A stretch of 53,500 nucleotides of DNA from Bifidobacterium callitrichidarum (GCF_003129905.1 NZ_QFFM01000022.1:1-53500); one strand, 5' to 3'. Shown: positions 41,774 to 49,605, counted from the first letter of the stretch. The notes: a model not told the origin generated them from the letters alone. Made by a program: numbers and translations.

Positions 41774-43702
41774 ATGGCTCGGAACAATCAGGAGAATGGC
41801 AACCAGTCGGCACAGTCGAAGCCGAAGGCGACCAAGGCAGCGGCAAAATCCACGAAATCAACGGCAGCGCGCGCCCGCAACACGGCGTCGCGTCCGGCAG
41901 CCGTCAGCCCTATCTTCAAGGCCAGGCTTGACGCTCACCGCGAGGAACTGGAACAGCTGTTCATGAGCCTGTACGACGACCAGGCCGCCTTCCAGTCGCT
42001 CCTCGATTCCATGGCCGCGGCGTACGCGGACCGTCCCGCCGACCTGAAGCGTCTCGACAAGGCCCGCGAGGCTGACCCCGAATGGTACAAGCGCGGCGAC
42101 ATGTTCGGCATGACCATGTACACCGACCTCTTCGCCGGCGACCTCAAGAAGCTTGCGGACAAGATTCCGTACCTCAAGGAACAGAAGCTCACCTACCTGC
42201 ACCTCATGCCGCTGCTGCAGATGCCGCACCCGAACAACGACGGCGGTTACGCGGTCGAGGACTTCGACAACGTAGATCCCTCCCTCGGCACCAACGAGGA
42301 TCTGGCCGCGCTCACCAAGAAACTGCGTCGCGCCGGCATCAGCCTGTGCCTTGACTTCGTGATGAACCACACCGCCTCCACCCACCGCTGGGCCAAGGCC
42401 GCCCAGGCCGGTGATCCGGAATACCAGGACTACTACTTCTGCTACGACGACCGCACCATCCCGGACGAGTACGACGCGCACGTGCCGCAGGTCTTCCCGA
42501 ACACCGCCCCCGGCAACTTCACGTGGAACGAGCAGATGTGCAAGTGGGTCATGACCCAGTTCTACCCGTTCCAGTGGGATCTCAACTACCGCAACCCCAA
42601 GGTCCTCGTGGCCATGATGGGTTCCGTGATGCACCTGGCCAACCTCGGCGTGGAGGTCTTCCGCATCGACGCCGTGCCGTACATCTGGAAGGAACTCGGC
42701 ACCAACTGCCGCAACCTGCCCACCGTGCACACCATCGTGCGCATCCTGCGCATCATCCTCGAATGCGTCTGCCCGGCCGTGGTCCTGAAGGGCGAGGTGG
42801 TCATGGCCCCCAAGGAGCTCGCCGCCTACTTCGGCACCCCGGAGGCCCCCGAGTGCCACATGCTGTACAACGTGTCCATCATGGTGAACCTGTGGAGCGC
42901 GTTGGCCAGCCGCGACGTGCGCCTGCTCAAGGCCCAGATCGACAAGCTCGACGCCCTGCCTGAGAACTGCTGGTTTGTCAACTACCTGCGCTGCCATGAC
43001 GACATCGGCTGGGGTCTGGACGAGGACGTGGAACGCGCAATCGGCATTGACCCGCTCAAGCACAAGGAATTCCTGTACCACTTCTACGAGGGCGCGGTGC
43101 CCGGCAGCTGGTCGATGGGCGAGCTGTACAACTACGACGAGGCGACCCGCGACGCCCGCAGCTGCGGCACCACCGCATCCCTGACCGGCATCGAGAAGGC
43201 GCTCATCACGCATGACAAGCCCCTGCTTGAGATGTCCGTCAAGCGTGACCTGCTCATGCATCAGGCGATGGCGTTCCTGCGTGGCTTCCCGATGCTCAAC
43301 TGCGGCGACGAGATCGCGCAGCTCAACGGCTGGGATTACAAGGAGGATCCCGATCGCGTGGAGGACAGCCGCAACCTGCACCGCTCCAAGTTCGACTGGG
43401 ACAAGGCTGCGCTGCGCAAGAAGTCCGGCACCCTTCAGAACGAGCTGTGGAAGGGTATGGAAGGCCTGCGCGAGGAGCGCCACGACCCGTGCTTCGCGCC
43501 CGACGCCTGGGTGTCCACGTGGGATACGTTCAACGACGCGGTGCTCGCCGTGGTCCGCAAGGTGGAAGGCTCCGTGCTGGTCGGCCTGTTCAACTTCTCC
43601 GAACTGGAGCAGCATGCGCACCTTAACGCCAGCGAGGGCATCATCGACTCCCCGGTCGAGGCCGACCTCGCCCCGTACGAGGCCCGGTTCATCCACCTGT
43701 GA
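41774..43702 (+). CDS. GH13 amylosucrase-like enzyme (GH13_4)
   Basis: 642 aa. The domain after residue 45 aligns by eye with amylosucrases: KAREADPEWY, MYTDLFAGDLKKL, LTYLHLMPLLQMP and GDPEYQDYYFCYDDR. The catalytic residues are visible: nucleophile Asp299 in VFRIDAVPYIW, acid/base Glu341 in VLKGEVV and the HD pair in RCHDDIGW. The first 45 residues are a Lys/Ala/Thr-rich, disordered-looking tail (SKPKATKAAAKSTKSTAARA) not needed for catalysis. By family it splits sucrose and builds or extends alpha-1,4-glucan, or hydrolyses sucrose; a sucrose hydrolase or alpha-amylase activity is possible. It is cytoplasmic and has its own operator-controlled promoter. Confidence 0.85.
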   Translation: MARNNQENGNQSAQSKPKATKAAAKSTKSTAARARNTASRPAAVSPIFKARLDAHREELEQLFMSLYDDQAAFQSLLDSMAAAYADRPADLKRLDKAREADPEWYKRGDMFGMTMYTDLFAGDLKKLADKIPYLKEQKLTYLHLMPLLQMPHPNNDGGYAVEDFDNVDPSLGTNEDLAALTKKLRRAGISLCLDFVMNHTASTHRWAKAAQAGDPEYQDYYFCYDDRTIPDEYDAHVPQVFPNTAPGNFTWNEQMCKWVMTQFYPFQWDLNYRNPKVLVAMMGSVMHLANLGVEVFRIDAVPYIWKELGTNCRNLPTVHTIVRILRIILECVCPAVVLKGEVVMAPKELAAYFGTPEAPECHMLYNVSIMVNLWSALASRDVRLLKAQIDKLDALPENCWFVNYLRCHDDIGWGLDEDVERAIGIDPLKHKEFLYHFYEGAVPGSWSMGELYNYDEATRDARSCGTTASLTGIEKALITHDKPLLEMSVKRDLLMHQAMAFLRGFPMLNCGDEIAQLNGWDYKEDPDRVEDSRNLHRSKFDWDKAALRKKSGTLQNELWKGMEGLREERHDPCFAPDAWVSTWDTFNDAVLAVVRKVEGSVLVGLFNFSELEQHAHLNASEGIIDSPVEADLAPYEARFIHL

Positions 43703-44183
43703 TGAGTCGCGGGGTGGTGCCGGAGCCCAGCGGCTGACACGACGTTTACGAGATGCCGCTTACCATTGCCGGACTCCGCGCACCCCTGCGTATCCCGTGC
43801 ATATTGACTTGCCTGTAACCGGCTTGCGATCGGTCCTTACTGTCTGAATCCCTGACCGATCGCGACCGGCGGCAGGCCTTGTTCGGCCGCGATGTCCCTG
43901 GCCAACAACGACGAAAATGCCGGGTAAGGTGTAACGCCTTGCCCGGCATTTTCATTTGGCTTTGTTTCCCGCTGCCCGTCAGACTAGTCGGCGTAGAAAA
44001 CGTAGGACGGACGGCGCAGGAACAAAAGTCCCTTTTGCTTGGTGTCCCCGACGAATCGTGTTGATTGCCTCCTCGTTCAGGAGGCCGGCCCGGCGGCGAC
44101 GAAGCCGTCGGACTCAATGCCTTACGGCACGGTCTCGGGACATCTGGCGTATTAAGTTATCTGCCGTTCGGGAGCGAACCTAA
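43703..44183. other. Intergenic region GH13-hsp20
   Basis: 481 nt between convergent genes without a gene. It contains a perfect 10-bp inverted repeat (43826-43835 with 43854-43863, GCGATCGGTC) and a strong bidirectional terminator at 43916-43950. The stretch 44080-44140 (GGCGGCGACGAAGCCGTCGG) resembles a decayed palindromic-family copy. Confidence 0.6.
43916..43957. terminator. Terminator between GH13 and hsp20 genes
   Basis: Stem 43916-43929 with 43937-43950 (AATGCCGGGTAAGG, one mismatch), loop TGTAACG, then TTCATTT on the plus side and A-rich sequence on the other. It can serve both convergent genes. Confidence 0.8.
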
Positions 44184-44693
44184 TCAGCCCTCAATGGCGA
44201 TCTGGTGCTTGGCCTCGACCTGCGGCTGGGCCTGCATCTTCGGAACTTGGATGCACAGCGTGCCGTTCTGGTAGCTGGCGTGAATATCGGATTCCTTCAC
44301 ATCGTCGCCAACGTAGAAGCTACGAGAGCAAGAGCCCATGTAGCGTTCGCGACGCAGCCACTTGCCGGAATCGGAAGCGCATGCGCACTTCGCATCCGAC
44401 GAACCCGTGGCCTCGCCGGACTCAGGGGCCTTGTCCTCATGCTCGCTGCTGCGAGATGCGGACACGGTCAGGTAGCCGTTGTTGAGCTCGAGCTTGATAT
44501 CGTCCTTCTTGAAGCCAGGCATGTCGATGTCGACGTCGTAGCCGTTGGCGGTCTCACGCACATCCGTGTTCATCATGTTCGCCGGCATGGCCGCAGCCAC
44601 CTGGTTGTCCATGTTGCGCCAACCCTCGAAGAACGGATCGTCGAACAAATCAGAGAACATCGTGTCATTCATCAAAGCCGGAAACATTGCCAT
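44184..44693 (-). CDS. Small heat-shock protein, Hsp20/alpha-crystallin family
   Basis: 169 aa. The N-terminal arm contains MFPALMNDTMFSDLFDDPFF. The alpha-crystallin domain starts at about residue 42 with MNTDVRETANGYDVDIDMPG and FKKDDIKLELNNGYLTVSAS. It ends with the ASYQNGTLCIQVPK strand that bacterial sHsps use for dimer packing. An insert rich in Ser, Ala and Cys (GSSDAKCACASDSG) lies in the loop between the strands. ATP-independent holdase in the cytoplasm. An AAGGAGT RBS precedes the ATG. I found no CIRCE or HAIR operator in the 300 nt upstream. Confidence 0.93.
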   Translation of the reverse strand: MAMFPALMNDTMFSDLFDDPFFEGWRNMDNQVAAAMPANMMNTDVRETANGYDVDIDMPGFKKDDIKLELNNGYLTVSASRSSEHEDKAPESGEATGSSDAKCACASDSGKWLRRERYMGSCSRSFYVGDDVKESDIHASYQNGTLCIQVPKMQAQPQVEAKHQIAIEG

Positions 44694-45026
44694 AATCGGT
44701 ACTCCTTGAATAGGAGGGAAGCGGTTTGGCTACCGTCCGCTTCCTGCCTTGCCGCGGGCGGGAAGCGAAGCGGATATCGTGGCCGGTTCCGGAACCCCTT
44801 CCGGGGCTCTCACCTTCGCCTTTCACTTCACCCAACTTCCCGCGCCCCCAATCATTCCGGGGTTTTACCCACAGTGAAATCCGGGGTGGAATAGGCGGGA
44901 TCCTACTGCGGCAGATATCGCGTAATGCTTGCAATACCGCGGTTTTCGCAGGATTCGGATGTTGGAGGCAAAAAACCCGGTTCCGAGGAACCGGGCCGGA
45001 GAAGAGAGAGGGAAGAAGAAGGAGTT
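44694..45026. other. Intergenic region upstream of hsp20
   Basis: 333 nt. It holds the hsp20 RBS and presumably its promoter, a GGTTCCGGAACC palindrome at 44785-44796 followed by CCCTTCCGGGG, and the terminator at 44976-44995. No credible gene. Confidence 0.5.
44971..44995 (-). terminator. Minus-strand rho-independent terminator
   Basis: A 9-bp perfect stem CCCGGTTCC-GA-GGAACCGGG followed, on the minus strand, by six Ts. It ends a leftward transcript that arrives from the tRNA-Gly side, before or across the attL junction. Confidence 0.8.
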
Positions 45027-45158
45027 TCAGTTATCGCGACCTTGCGGCCGTGACTCCCATATAACAGCCTCAAGCTCATCGCAGCCCAGACGTCGCCTGA
45101 AAGTTGCATGACAATCCGCGGTTTTCTGTGCGGGGCCTAGGTGATCGATTGTATGCAT
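45027..45158 (-). CDS. Possible short protein downstream of attL
   Basis: A minus-strand frame beginning at an ATG (MHTIDHLGPAQKTADCH...) of about 43 codons and ending 32 nt before a strong minus-strand terminator. A TTG start further upstream at 45215 lies within the tRNA terminator and is unlikely. There is no clear RBS and no recognisable domain. The terminator position is the only real support; it may equally be the untranslated tail of the original tRNA-Gly transcript. Confidence 0.2.
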   Translation of the reverse strand: MHTIDHLGPAQKTADCHATFRRRLGCDELEAVIWESRPQGRDN

Positions 45159-45186
45159 ATGATATTTGAACCGGCCGAAACTGCCG

Positions 45187-45253
45187 TGAAACGCGAAGGA
45201 CCGTTGGAATTCCAACGGTCCTCGAGTGGAGCGGATGACGGGAATCGAACCCG
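45187..45253. repeat. attL: 67-bp direct repeat with tRNA-Gly 3' end and terminator
   Basis: 65 of 67 positions match 53248-53314. It contains the displaced 3' end of the tRNA (the last about 23 nt, rc of GCGGATGACGGGAATCGAAC) and the tRNA terminator palindrome GGACCGTTGG/CCAACGGTCC. It marks the left boundary of an 8,061-bp integrative element. Confidence 0.9.
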
Positions 45254-45343
45254 GCTCACGTCAGTCTGCAAATCTCGTTTCGTTGATTTTTCAACGCTTC
45301 ATGCATGAGCGGGACTTGCTGGAATCATGTGTTTTGAATGGAA

Positions 45344-45366
45344 TTGTTGTCATGTCGTTGTCACGG
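45344..45366. promoter_or_regulatory. Candidate integrase arm-type site, left end
   Basis: TTGTTGTCATGTCGTTGTCA followed by CGG, matching 53207-53229 near the right end at 21 of 23 positions in the same orientation. Each contains two TTGTCA motifs. Both lie just inside the att repeats, the expected place for arm-type integrase binding. Confidence 0.6.
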
Positions 45367-46471
45367 CGCATTCGATTTTCCTGTTGACGTTCTCCGCGAC
45401 CGCATCAAGATCACTGTCGAACAGGTCGGCGTAAAGGTCGAGCGTCATGGTCGCCGTTTTATGACCGAGCATCCTTTGCACGGCCTTGACGTTCGCACCG
45501 CTGTGAATCGCAATCGACGCCGCCGTGTGACGCAGATCGTGAATCGTGAGACTCGGGGTATCGGAAGCCGCAAGGGCCCGTGAATACCAGCCGTAGGAGC
45601 CGCGCCGGTATTCGCCCAGATACCCGTCATGGGCGCGCCCGTTGAATACAAGCGCGCTGCTGTCCTTGCCCTTGCATTGTTCCCTCAACGCCTGCATGAC
45701 GAATTCAGGCACGGGAACCTCGCGCGTCTCCCACGTTTTCGGCTTGCTCGCCACATATTCGCGGTTCACTCTCGTGACGCTCTCCAATACCCGGATACGG
45801 TTGTTCTCCATATCGACGGCAGCGACTTTCAAGCCCCTCGCCTCACCCATGCGCAGGCCGCAGAAACCCAATACGAGTATCAGCGTCCGATATTTGCCAC
45901 TCGCATCAGCCAGGGCGAGCACCTGCGCTTCATCGAGATAGGTTCTTTCCTTGCGGGTCTTGCGCGGAAGACTGATGTCAACACAGGGCGTCTTGCGTAT
46001 AAGCCTGTCGGCCACGGCCATGTCCAGAATCTGCTTAAGCAGATCGTAGGCGCGTATGACCACGCTCGCGCTTCTACCGGGCATCCCGTGTTTTTCGTCG
46101 CCCGTGGCCAGGCGGCTCACCCAAGTCTGTATCTCGGAACGTCGTATCGTGTTGACGGCACGATTACCCCACTTGGGTTGCACGTGGACGCGCCACGCGC
46201 TTTCCAGGTCACGCTTGTAGCTGGGCTTGACCGCGCCTTCCTTGCCTTCAAGATACGTTCTGGCCAAAACGCCTATCGTGACTTCACCGGACGCCGGGTC
46301 TATGAAGTCGTTGTCATTGAGACTGATCTCGATTCTCGCCGCCCAGTCCTTGGCGTCCTTGGAGCGTTTGAAACCGCGCTTCGTGCCTTGGCTGTGGTCG
46401 GGCTTGCGATAGGCGATACGATAACGCTTCTCGCCATTCTTCAGATAGTACGGCAGCGGATTAGACGCCAT
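45350..46471 (-). CDS. int: Tyrosine recombinase integrase
   Basis: 373 aa. An N-terminal arm-binding domain comes first (YYLKNGEKRYRIAYRKPD), then a SAM-like core-binding domain at about 65-165. The catalytic domain has the full set: Arg in GLRMGEARGL, the Lys-containing beta-hairpin, HDLRHTAAS (His-x-x-Arg), LGHKTATMTLDLY with the second His and the nucleophilic Tyr. It belongs to the phage Int family that uses tRNA 3' ends. It lies at the left end of the element, reading towards attL, and its last codons overlap the left arm-type site. Its ATG overlaps the stop of the upstream repressor gene, so both are one transcript. Confidence 0.95.
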   Translation of the reverse strand: MASNPLPYYLKNGEKRYRIAYRKPDHSQGTKRGFKRSKDAKDWAARIEISLNDNDFIDPASGEVTIGVLARTYLEGKEGAVKPSYKRDLESAWRVHVQPKWGNRAVNTIRRSEIQTWVSRLATGDEKHGMPGRSASVVIRAYDLLKQILDMAVADRLIRKTPCVDISLPRKTRKERTYLDEAQVLALADASGKYRTLILVLGFCGLRMGEARGLKVAAVDMENNRIRVLESVTRVNREYVASKPKTWETREVPVPEFVMQALREQCKGKDSSALVFNGRAHDGYLGEYRRGSYGWYSRALAASDTPSLTIHDLRHTAASIAIHSGANVKAVQRMLGHKTATMTLDLYADLFDSDLDAVAENVNRKIECAVTTT

Positions 46472-47034
46472 CAGTCACCAGATGATTCCAAAGGGTTAGG
46501 TCCCAACGATACATAATCAGGCCCATGAGAGGCTTTTTGCGGACGCCAACATGACGGTAATTGTCCTTCCAGCTTTTCTTTGACGTATAAGAGTATCCGC
46601 TGATCGCTAACATCCTTAAGAACTTTGTGAGCGTAGTCCAGTTTTTCTTCAGAGATGGGACCCGTAGGGTCGTTAATACTCATGGTCAAGCCTCTAATGG
46701 AGGCTTGCAGCCCTTCAATATCTTTAAAAATCTTCAGCAACGACTTCCATACGTTGTCTTGAGCTATATCTAGCTCAACCTCTGGTGCCGTCATAGAAAA
46801 TTCATTGAGATAACCCGGGTTTAGATTAAGACACCACAAGACGTCGTTAGCTTCTGTGTACTTAAGAGCACGCTCACCGCGTTCAATGTTGTACACAGTA
46901 GCTTTTGTCCATTTGTACCCCACGTCGCGCATTTTTGCCGCCAGCATTTCCATGCTCATTCCGGCAGCCTCTCGCAAACGAGTGAGATTCGAGCCAACTT
47001 CTTTATCGCTGTATCCGTTGCTGCTTTCAACCAT
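46471..47034 (-). CDS. XRE-family repressor of the integrative element
   Basis: 187 aa. The HTH is at about residues 13-70: GSNLTRLREAAGMSMEMLAAKMRD-type helices, WTKATVYNIERGER as the recognition region, and YTEANDVLWCLNLNPGYL as the closing helices. The C-terminal half is helical (IFKDIEGLQASIRGLTMSIN) and lacks a LexA-like Ser/Lys protease signature, so induction by RecA self-cleavage is not supported. It overlaps the integrase start by one base. The divergent early operon begins 133 nt away, and two CGTATATATTT copies lie between. Probable role: immunity/maintenance repressor. Confidence 0.85.
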   Translation of the reverse strand: MVESSNGYSDKEVGSNLTRLREAAGMSMEMLAAKMRDVGYKWTKATVYNIERGERALKYTEANDVLWCLNLNPGYLNEFSMTAPEVELDIAQDNVWKSLLKIFKDIEGLQASIRGLTMSINDPTGPISEEKLDYAHKVLKDVSDQRILLYVKEKLEGQLPSCWRPQKASHGPDYVSLGPNPLESSGD

Positions 47035-47167
47035 GTATTTAATTTAAATCACAGAATGACGACACGCCGTATATATTTCGTATTGACGCATTCCTATACG
47101 CAACGTATATATTTAGTCAACGGATTCTATACGACGTGTGTAGATAATAAAAAAGCAGGAGAATCAC
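47035..47167. promoter_or_regulatory. Divergent control region of the element
   Basis: Rightward promoter: TTGACG (47083-47088), 17 bp, TATATA (47106-47111). A leftward candidate on the minus strand is TTGACT (47120-47115) with TATAGG (47098-47093). CGTATATATTT occurs at 47068-47078 and 47104-47114, and TATACG occurs in between and at 47129. This is a typical repressor-operator layout for a lysogeny switch. Confidence 0.7.
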
Positions 47168-47479
47168 ATGACTCAGGAATCTCGGTCAATATCAGCCGCC
47201 GTTATCGACCTTGACCCGCCTTCGGAGAGTGAAACCGTCTATAAGCGGCTTATGGCGCGTATTGCTGCCAGTCTTGACCCGCGTGAAGTCCGCATGAAAC
47301 CGGAAGAGGCCGCCGTCTACATCCCAATGGACAAAGGCCAGCTAGCCCAGCTCCGCTATACCGGCAACGGTCCCAAGTTCCTCAAACCGTCAGGCCGCAC
47401 CGTTCTTTACCGGAAAGGCGATATAGACGACTGGCTGAACGGCAGTGAACAGAACACCACACACGAGGTGAACGCATGA
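47168..47479 (+). CDS. Small HTH protein, probable excisionase/AlpA-like
   Basis: 103 aa with RBS AGCAGGAG. Residues about 43-93 look like a winged-helix HTH_17/excisionase domain: MKPEEAAVYIPMDKGQLAQL followed by GNGPKFLKPSGRTVLYRKGD and IDDWLNGSE. The N-terminal 40 residues are unassigned. Such proteins direct excision with the integrase or activate early genes. It is the first gene of the rightward operon, directly opposite the repressor, which is the usual position for a Xis/Cox-type switch protein. Overlaps the next gene (ATGA). Confidence 0.75.
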   Translation: MTQESRSISAAVIDLDPPSESETVYKRLMARIAASLDPREVRMKPEEAAVYIPMDKGQLAQLRYTGNGPKFLKPSGRTVLYRKGDIDDWLNGSEQNTTHEVNA

Positions 47480-47715
47480 CCGTCGCGCATATCGTGTTCA
47501 GCGCTCGCCAGCTTGAACAGGCGCAGGCATTGCCCAGGCGTTGCATGGATACCGTGATCGCCAGCGCGACGGATACGCCGGTCTCGTATTGGCGGACGTT
47601 GCGCGCGGAGGGCGTGGGCCCGGATTACCTGACCACAGTCAACGGCCGCGTGTTCTACAAGCGTGAAAGCGTATTGAACTATATCCACGCGCACCTGTGG
47701 AGGCCGGAATCATGA
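47476..47715 (+). CDS. Second small HTH_17-like DNA-binding protein
   Basis: 79 aa, start overlapping the previous stop as ATGA. The segment TPVSYWRTLRAEGVGPDYLTT with VNGRVFYKRESVLNYIHAHL has the same winged-helix pattern as the preceding product (GNGPKFLKPSGRTVLYRKGDI), so the two are probably divergent paralogues. Either could be the excisionase. Translational coupling suggests equal expression of the pair. The third overlapping gene follows. Confidence 0.65.
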   Translation: MTVAHIVFSARQLEQAQALPRRCMDTVIASATDTPVSYWRTLRAEGVGPDYLTTVNGRVFYKRESVLNYIHAHLWRPES

Positions 47716-48146
47716 GTCACATAGTCGCTTTGCTGTTGGCGCTCGCCGCGTTGGAACTGACCGGCCTTGACCAATGGGCGTGGGTGTACGCGCTCGGACT
47801 GGCCGGGCTTCTCGTCGAAATATTCGCATATAGGGCCGGCGTCCGCCCCTCAGGAGAAAGAGCGAACGCCGATGATACCGAATCCCGAAAGCAAGGAGGA
47901 AAGAGTGAAAGACCTTGCGGTTTCCAATCTACCGGTAAAACACGTGAACGTGTCCGACGTATCCGCCCAGGTGCTCGCCGCCTTCCGCAAGTATCTGGAC
48001 GCCGTAGCGAATTACCGGCGTTACCTCAACGAACTTGTCTATATGCAGACCTACCGGATACCGCCCGTAATCGAGTACCAGGGCGACGGGATACCCCGCA
48101 CCCTGTCCGGGGAGCCGTTCGAGCCGTTGGAATGGAAGCAAGGTGA
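47712..48146 (+). CDS. Small membrane protein, possibly frameshifted C-terminus
   Basis: The ATG overlaps the previous stop (ATGA). The first about 45 residues (MSHIVALLLALAALELTGLD, WAWVYALGLAGLLVEIFAYR) form two hydrophobic helices. After about residue 50 the sequence turns Arg-rich and overlaps the next gene for over 200 nt in another frame, which looks like shadow coding. A shift of -1 after 47833 would end the protein at TGA 47873-47875, overlapping the ATG at 47872 like the other genes of the operon. So the true product may be a membrane peptide of about 54 residues. Function unknown. Confidence 0.5.
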   Translation: MSHIVALLLALAALELTGLDQWAWVYALGLAGLLVEIFAYRAGVRPSGERANADDTESRKQGGKSERPCGFQSTGKTRERVRRIRPGARRLPQVSGRRSELPALPQRTCLYADLPDTARNRVPGRRDTPHPVRGAVRAVGMEAR

Positions 48147-48150
48147 ATAG
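47905..48150 (+). CDS. Hypothetical 81-aa protein of the element
   Basis: The GTG start has an excellent RBS (AAGGAGGA, 4-nt spacing); an in-frame ATG at 47872 would add 11 residues and produce an ATGA junction with the preceding gene if that one is frameshifted. The product (SNLPVKHVNVSDVSAQVLAA, then FRKYLDAVANYRRYLNELVY) is helical in its first half and has a proline-rich tail (RIPPVIEYQGDGIPRTLSGE). I do not recognise a domain. Position suggests an early function beside the ATPase. Confidence 0.65.
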   Translation: MKDLAVSNLPVKHVNVSDVSAQVLAAFRKYLDAVANYRRYLNELVYMQTYRIPPVIEYQGDGIPRTLSGEPFEPLEWKQGE

Positions 48151-48153
48151 ATC

Positions 48154-49536
48154 ATGAGCGCAGTGAGTGTCAGAACGAAAAGAAAAACCATGCCCGGCGT
48201 CGATGACATGCGCACGAACAAGATCGTGGGTGCCGCCTTGGGGCTGGATAACCTCGATAGGAAGACCGAAACGGCCGCGCCCGGTTCAGACTTTTCAGAC
48301 TTTTTTCAGGCTTTACGTCCCGAAACCGTTGGAAACACTCAGACTTCACAGACTTTGCAGACTTTTCAGTCTTCCGGGGAAAACCAGACTTCACGACAGG
48401 ACGACGAACCCGTGGTGCTGCACGGCAGCGAGTACACGGCGGAGAGTCTGGACGACGTGCCCATGCATGACGTGGACTATGTGCCCGGCTGGAAGCCCGA
48501 ACTGCCCAAGCAGGCAGTGACAGCCCTCGTGGGCCCCAAACGCTCGGGCAAGTCCACCCTCGCGCTCAAGATCGCCGCCGACGTGTCCCATACCGGCCGT
48601 GTCCTCATCGTCCAGCGCGAGGACCCGTTGTTCATCGTCAAGTCACGTCTCAAGGCCATGGACGCCGACATGGGTAACGTGCGCGTCTTCACCAAGAGGA
48701 CCAACCGGCGCGGGGCGGAGGTACGCGAGAACTTCACCGCCCGGGACCTCGACGCCATCATCCAGGTGGCCGAAACCGTCAGGCCGCTGCTTGTGACGGT
48801 GGACCCGCTGCACGCCCTCGCCAAGGGCGACTGGAACCGGCAGGACGCCGCCGACTGTCTCGTGGACCTCACCGCCATGGCCCAGAACCTCGATTGCGCC
48901 GTGCTCGGCGTGCTGCACGACGGCAAGAACCCGAACGCCGACGTGGACGTGAGCGCGTCCGGCTCCGATCAGTGGATAGCCAAATGCCGCTCGCATCTCG
49001 CGCTCGGCACGCCCCCGGACGACGACATGCACGCCGTCCTCCAGCAGGTGTCCGCATCCTACGCCGAGGGACGCAACCGGTATATCACTTTCGCGGTCAA
49101 GCCGATGACCGGCGACGACGGAAAACCCTACACCGTGCGTGTCGTGGAGGATATGCAGCCCACCGACCAGACCGTAGCCGAGCTCAAAAAGCTCAAGGCC
49201 GCGCTCAACGCCGAACCCGTGGACCCCGACCAATTGCCCGAGATGGCCAGGTGGGTTTACGACACCATCAAGATCAGGGGTACCCACGTGTTCGCCATCG
49301 ACCTTCAGACATGGGCCAAGGCCAAGGACTACAGCCCCAACCAGCTCCGTCTCGCCTACCGTCAGGCCGGCGTGCGCCAGACCAAGCAGAAGTGCGTGCG
49401 CCCCCGCTCGATTCTCTATCTCAAGGACCTATGCAGCGAGGAGGACGCCCGCACTTGGGGCACCAACAACGAACCCGCGAACGGCGAAAAACCCGTAAAG
49501 ACTGAAAAGTCTAGAAAGTCTGTGAAGTCTCAATGA
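48154..49536 (+). CDS. RecA-fold (AAA_25/RepA-like) ATPase, probable replication protein
   Basis: 460 aa. Walker A is VGPKRSGKST (residues 126-135) and Walker B is PLLVTVDPLHAL (about 212-223), followed by LDCAVLGVLHDGKN, the arrangement of hexameric RepA/DnaB-type helicases of plasmids and satellites. The C-terminal part has a helical DNA-binding-like segment (SPNQLRLAYRQAGVRQTKQK). The N-terminal 90 residues and the last 14 are encoded by the arms of an imperfect inverted repeat made of CAGACTTTTC units, giving the odd peptides SDFSDFF and KSRKSVKSQ. It is probably the replication initiator or helicase of the element. Confidence 0.8.
   Translation: MSAVSVRTKRKTMPGVDDMRTNKIVGAALGLDNLDRKTETAAPGSDFSDFFQALRPETVGNTQTSQTLQTFQSSGENQTSRQDDEPVVLHGSEYTAESLDDVPMHDVDYVPGWKPELPKQAVTALVGPKRSGKSTLALKIAADVSHTGRVLIVQREDPLFIVKSRLKAMDADMGNVRVFTKRTNRRGAEVRENFTARDLDAIIQVAETVRPLLVTVDPLHALAKGDWNRQDAADCLVDLTAMAQNLDCAVLGVLHDGKNPNADVDVSASGSDQWIAKCRSHLALGTPPDDDMHAVLQQVSASYAEGRNRYITFAVKPMTGDDGKPYTVRVVEDMQPTDQTVAELKKLKAALNAEPVDPDQLPEMARWVYDTIKIRGTHVFAIDLQTWAKAKDYSPNQLRLAYRQAGVRQTKQKCVRPRSILYLKDLCSEEDARTWGTNNEPANGEKPVKTEKSRKSVKSQ
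48283..48372. repeat. Left arm of about 90-bp inverted repeat in ATPase gene
   Basis: GGTTCAGACTTTTCAGACTT, TTTCAGG, CGAAACCGTTGGAAAC, then four further CAGACTT units. By eye about four fifths of positions match the reverse complement of 49499-49590. It is located in the coding sequence of the N-terminus. Confidence 0.75.
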
Positions 49537-49590
49537 TTCCAATGGTTTCCGAAACCACAAGTCTGAAAAAAGTCTGAAAAGTCTGAAACC
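49499..49590. repeat. Right arm of about 90-bp inverted repeat
   Basis: GACTGAAAAGTCTAGAAAGT, CTGTGAAGTCTCA, CCAATGGTTTCC, then AAGTCTG units to GAAACC. It spans the last codons of the ATPase gene and the leader of the next gene. AAGTCTG repeats resemble iterons. Confidence 0.75.
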
Positions 49591-49605
49591 AAGAAAGGAA
49601 AAATC

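Noticed and set aside
44694..45026. CIRCE or HAIR heat-shock operator upstream of hsp20
   Set aside because: I looked for TTAGCACTC/GAGTGCTAA and CTTGAGT/ACTCAAG pairs and found neither; only unrelated palindromes occur.
45027..45215. 62-codon minus-strand protein starting at TTG within the tRNA terminator
   Set aside because: The start lies inside the terminator stem and lacks an RBS; only the shorter ATG version is listed, at low confidence.
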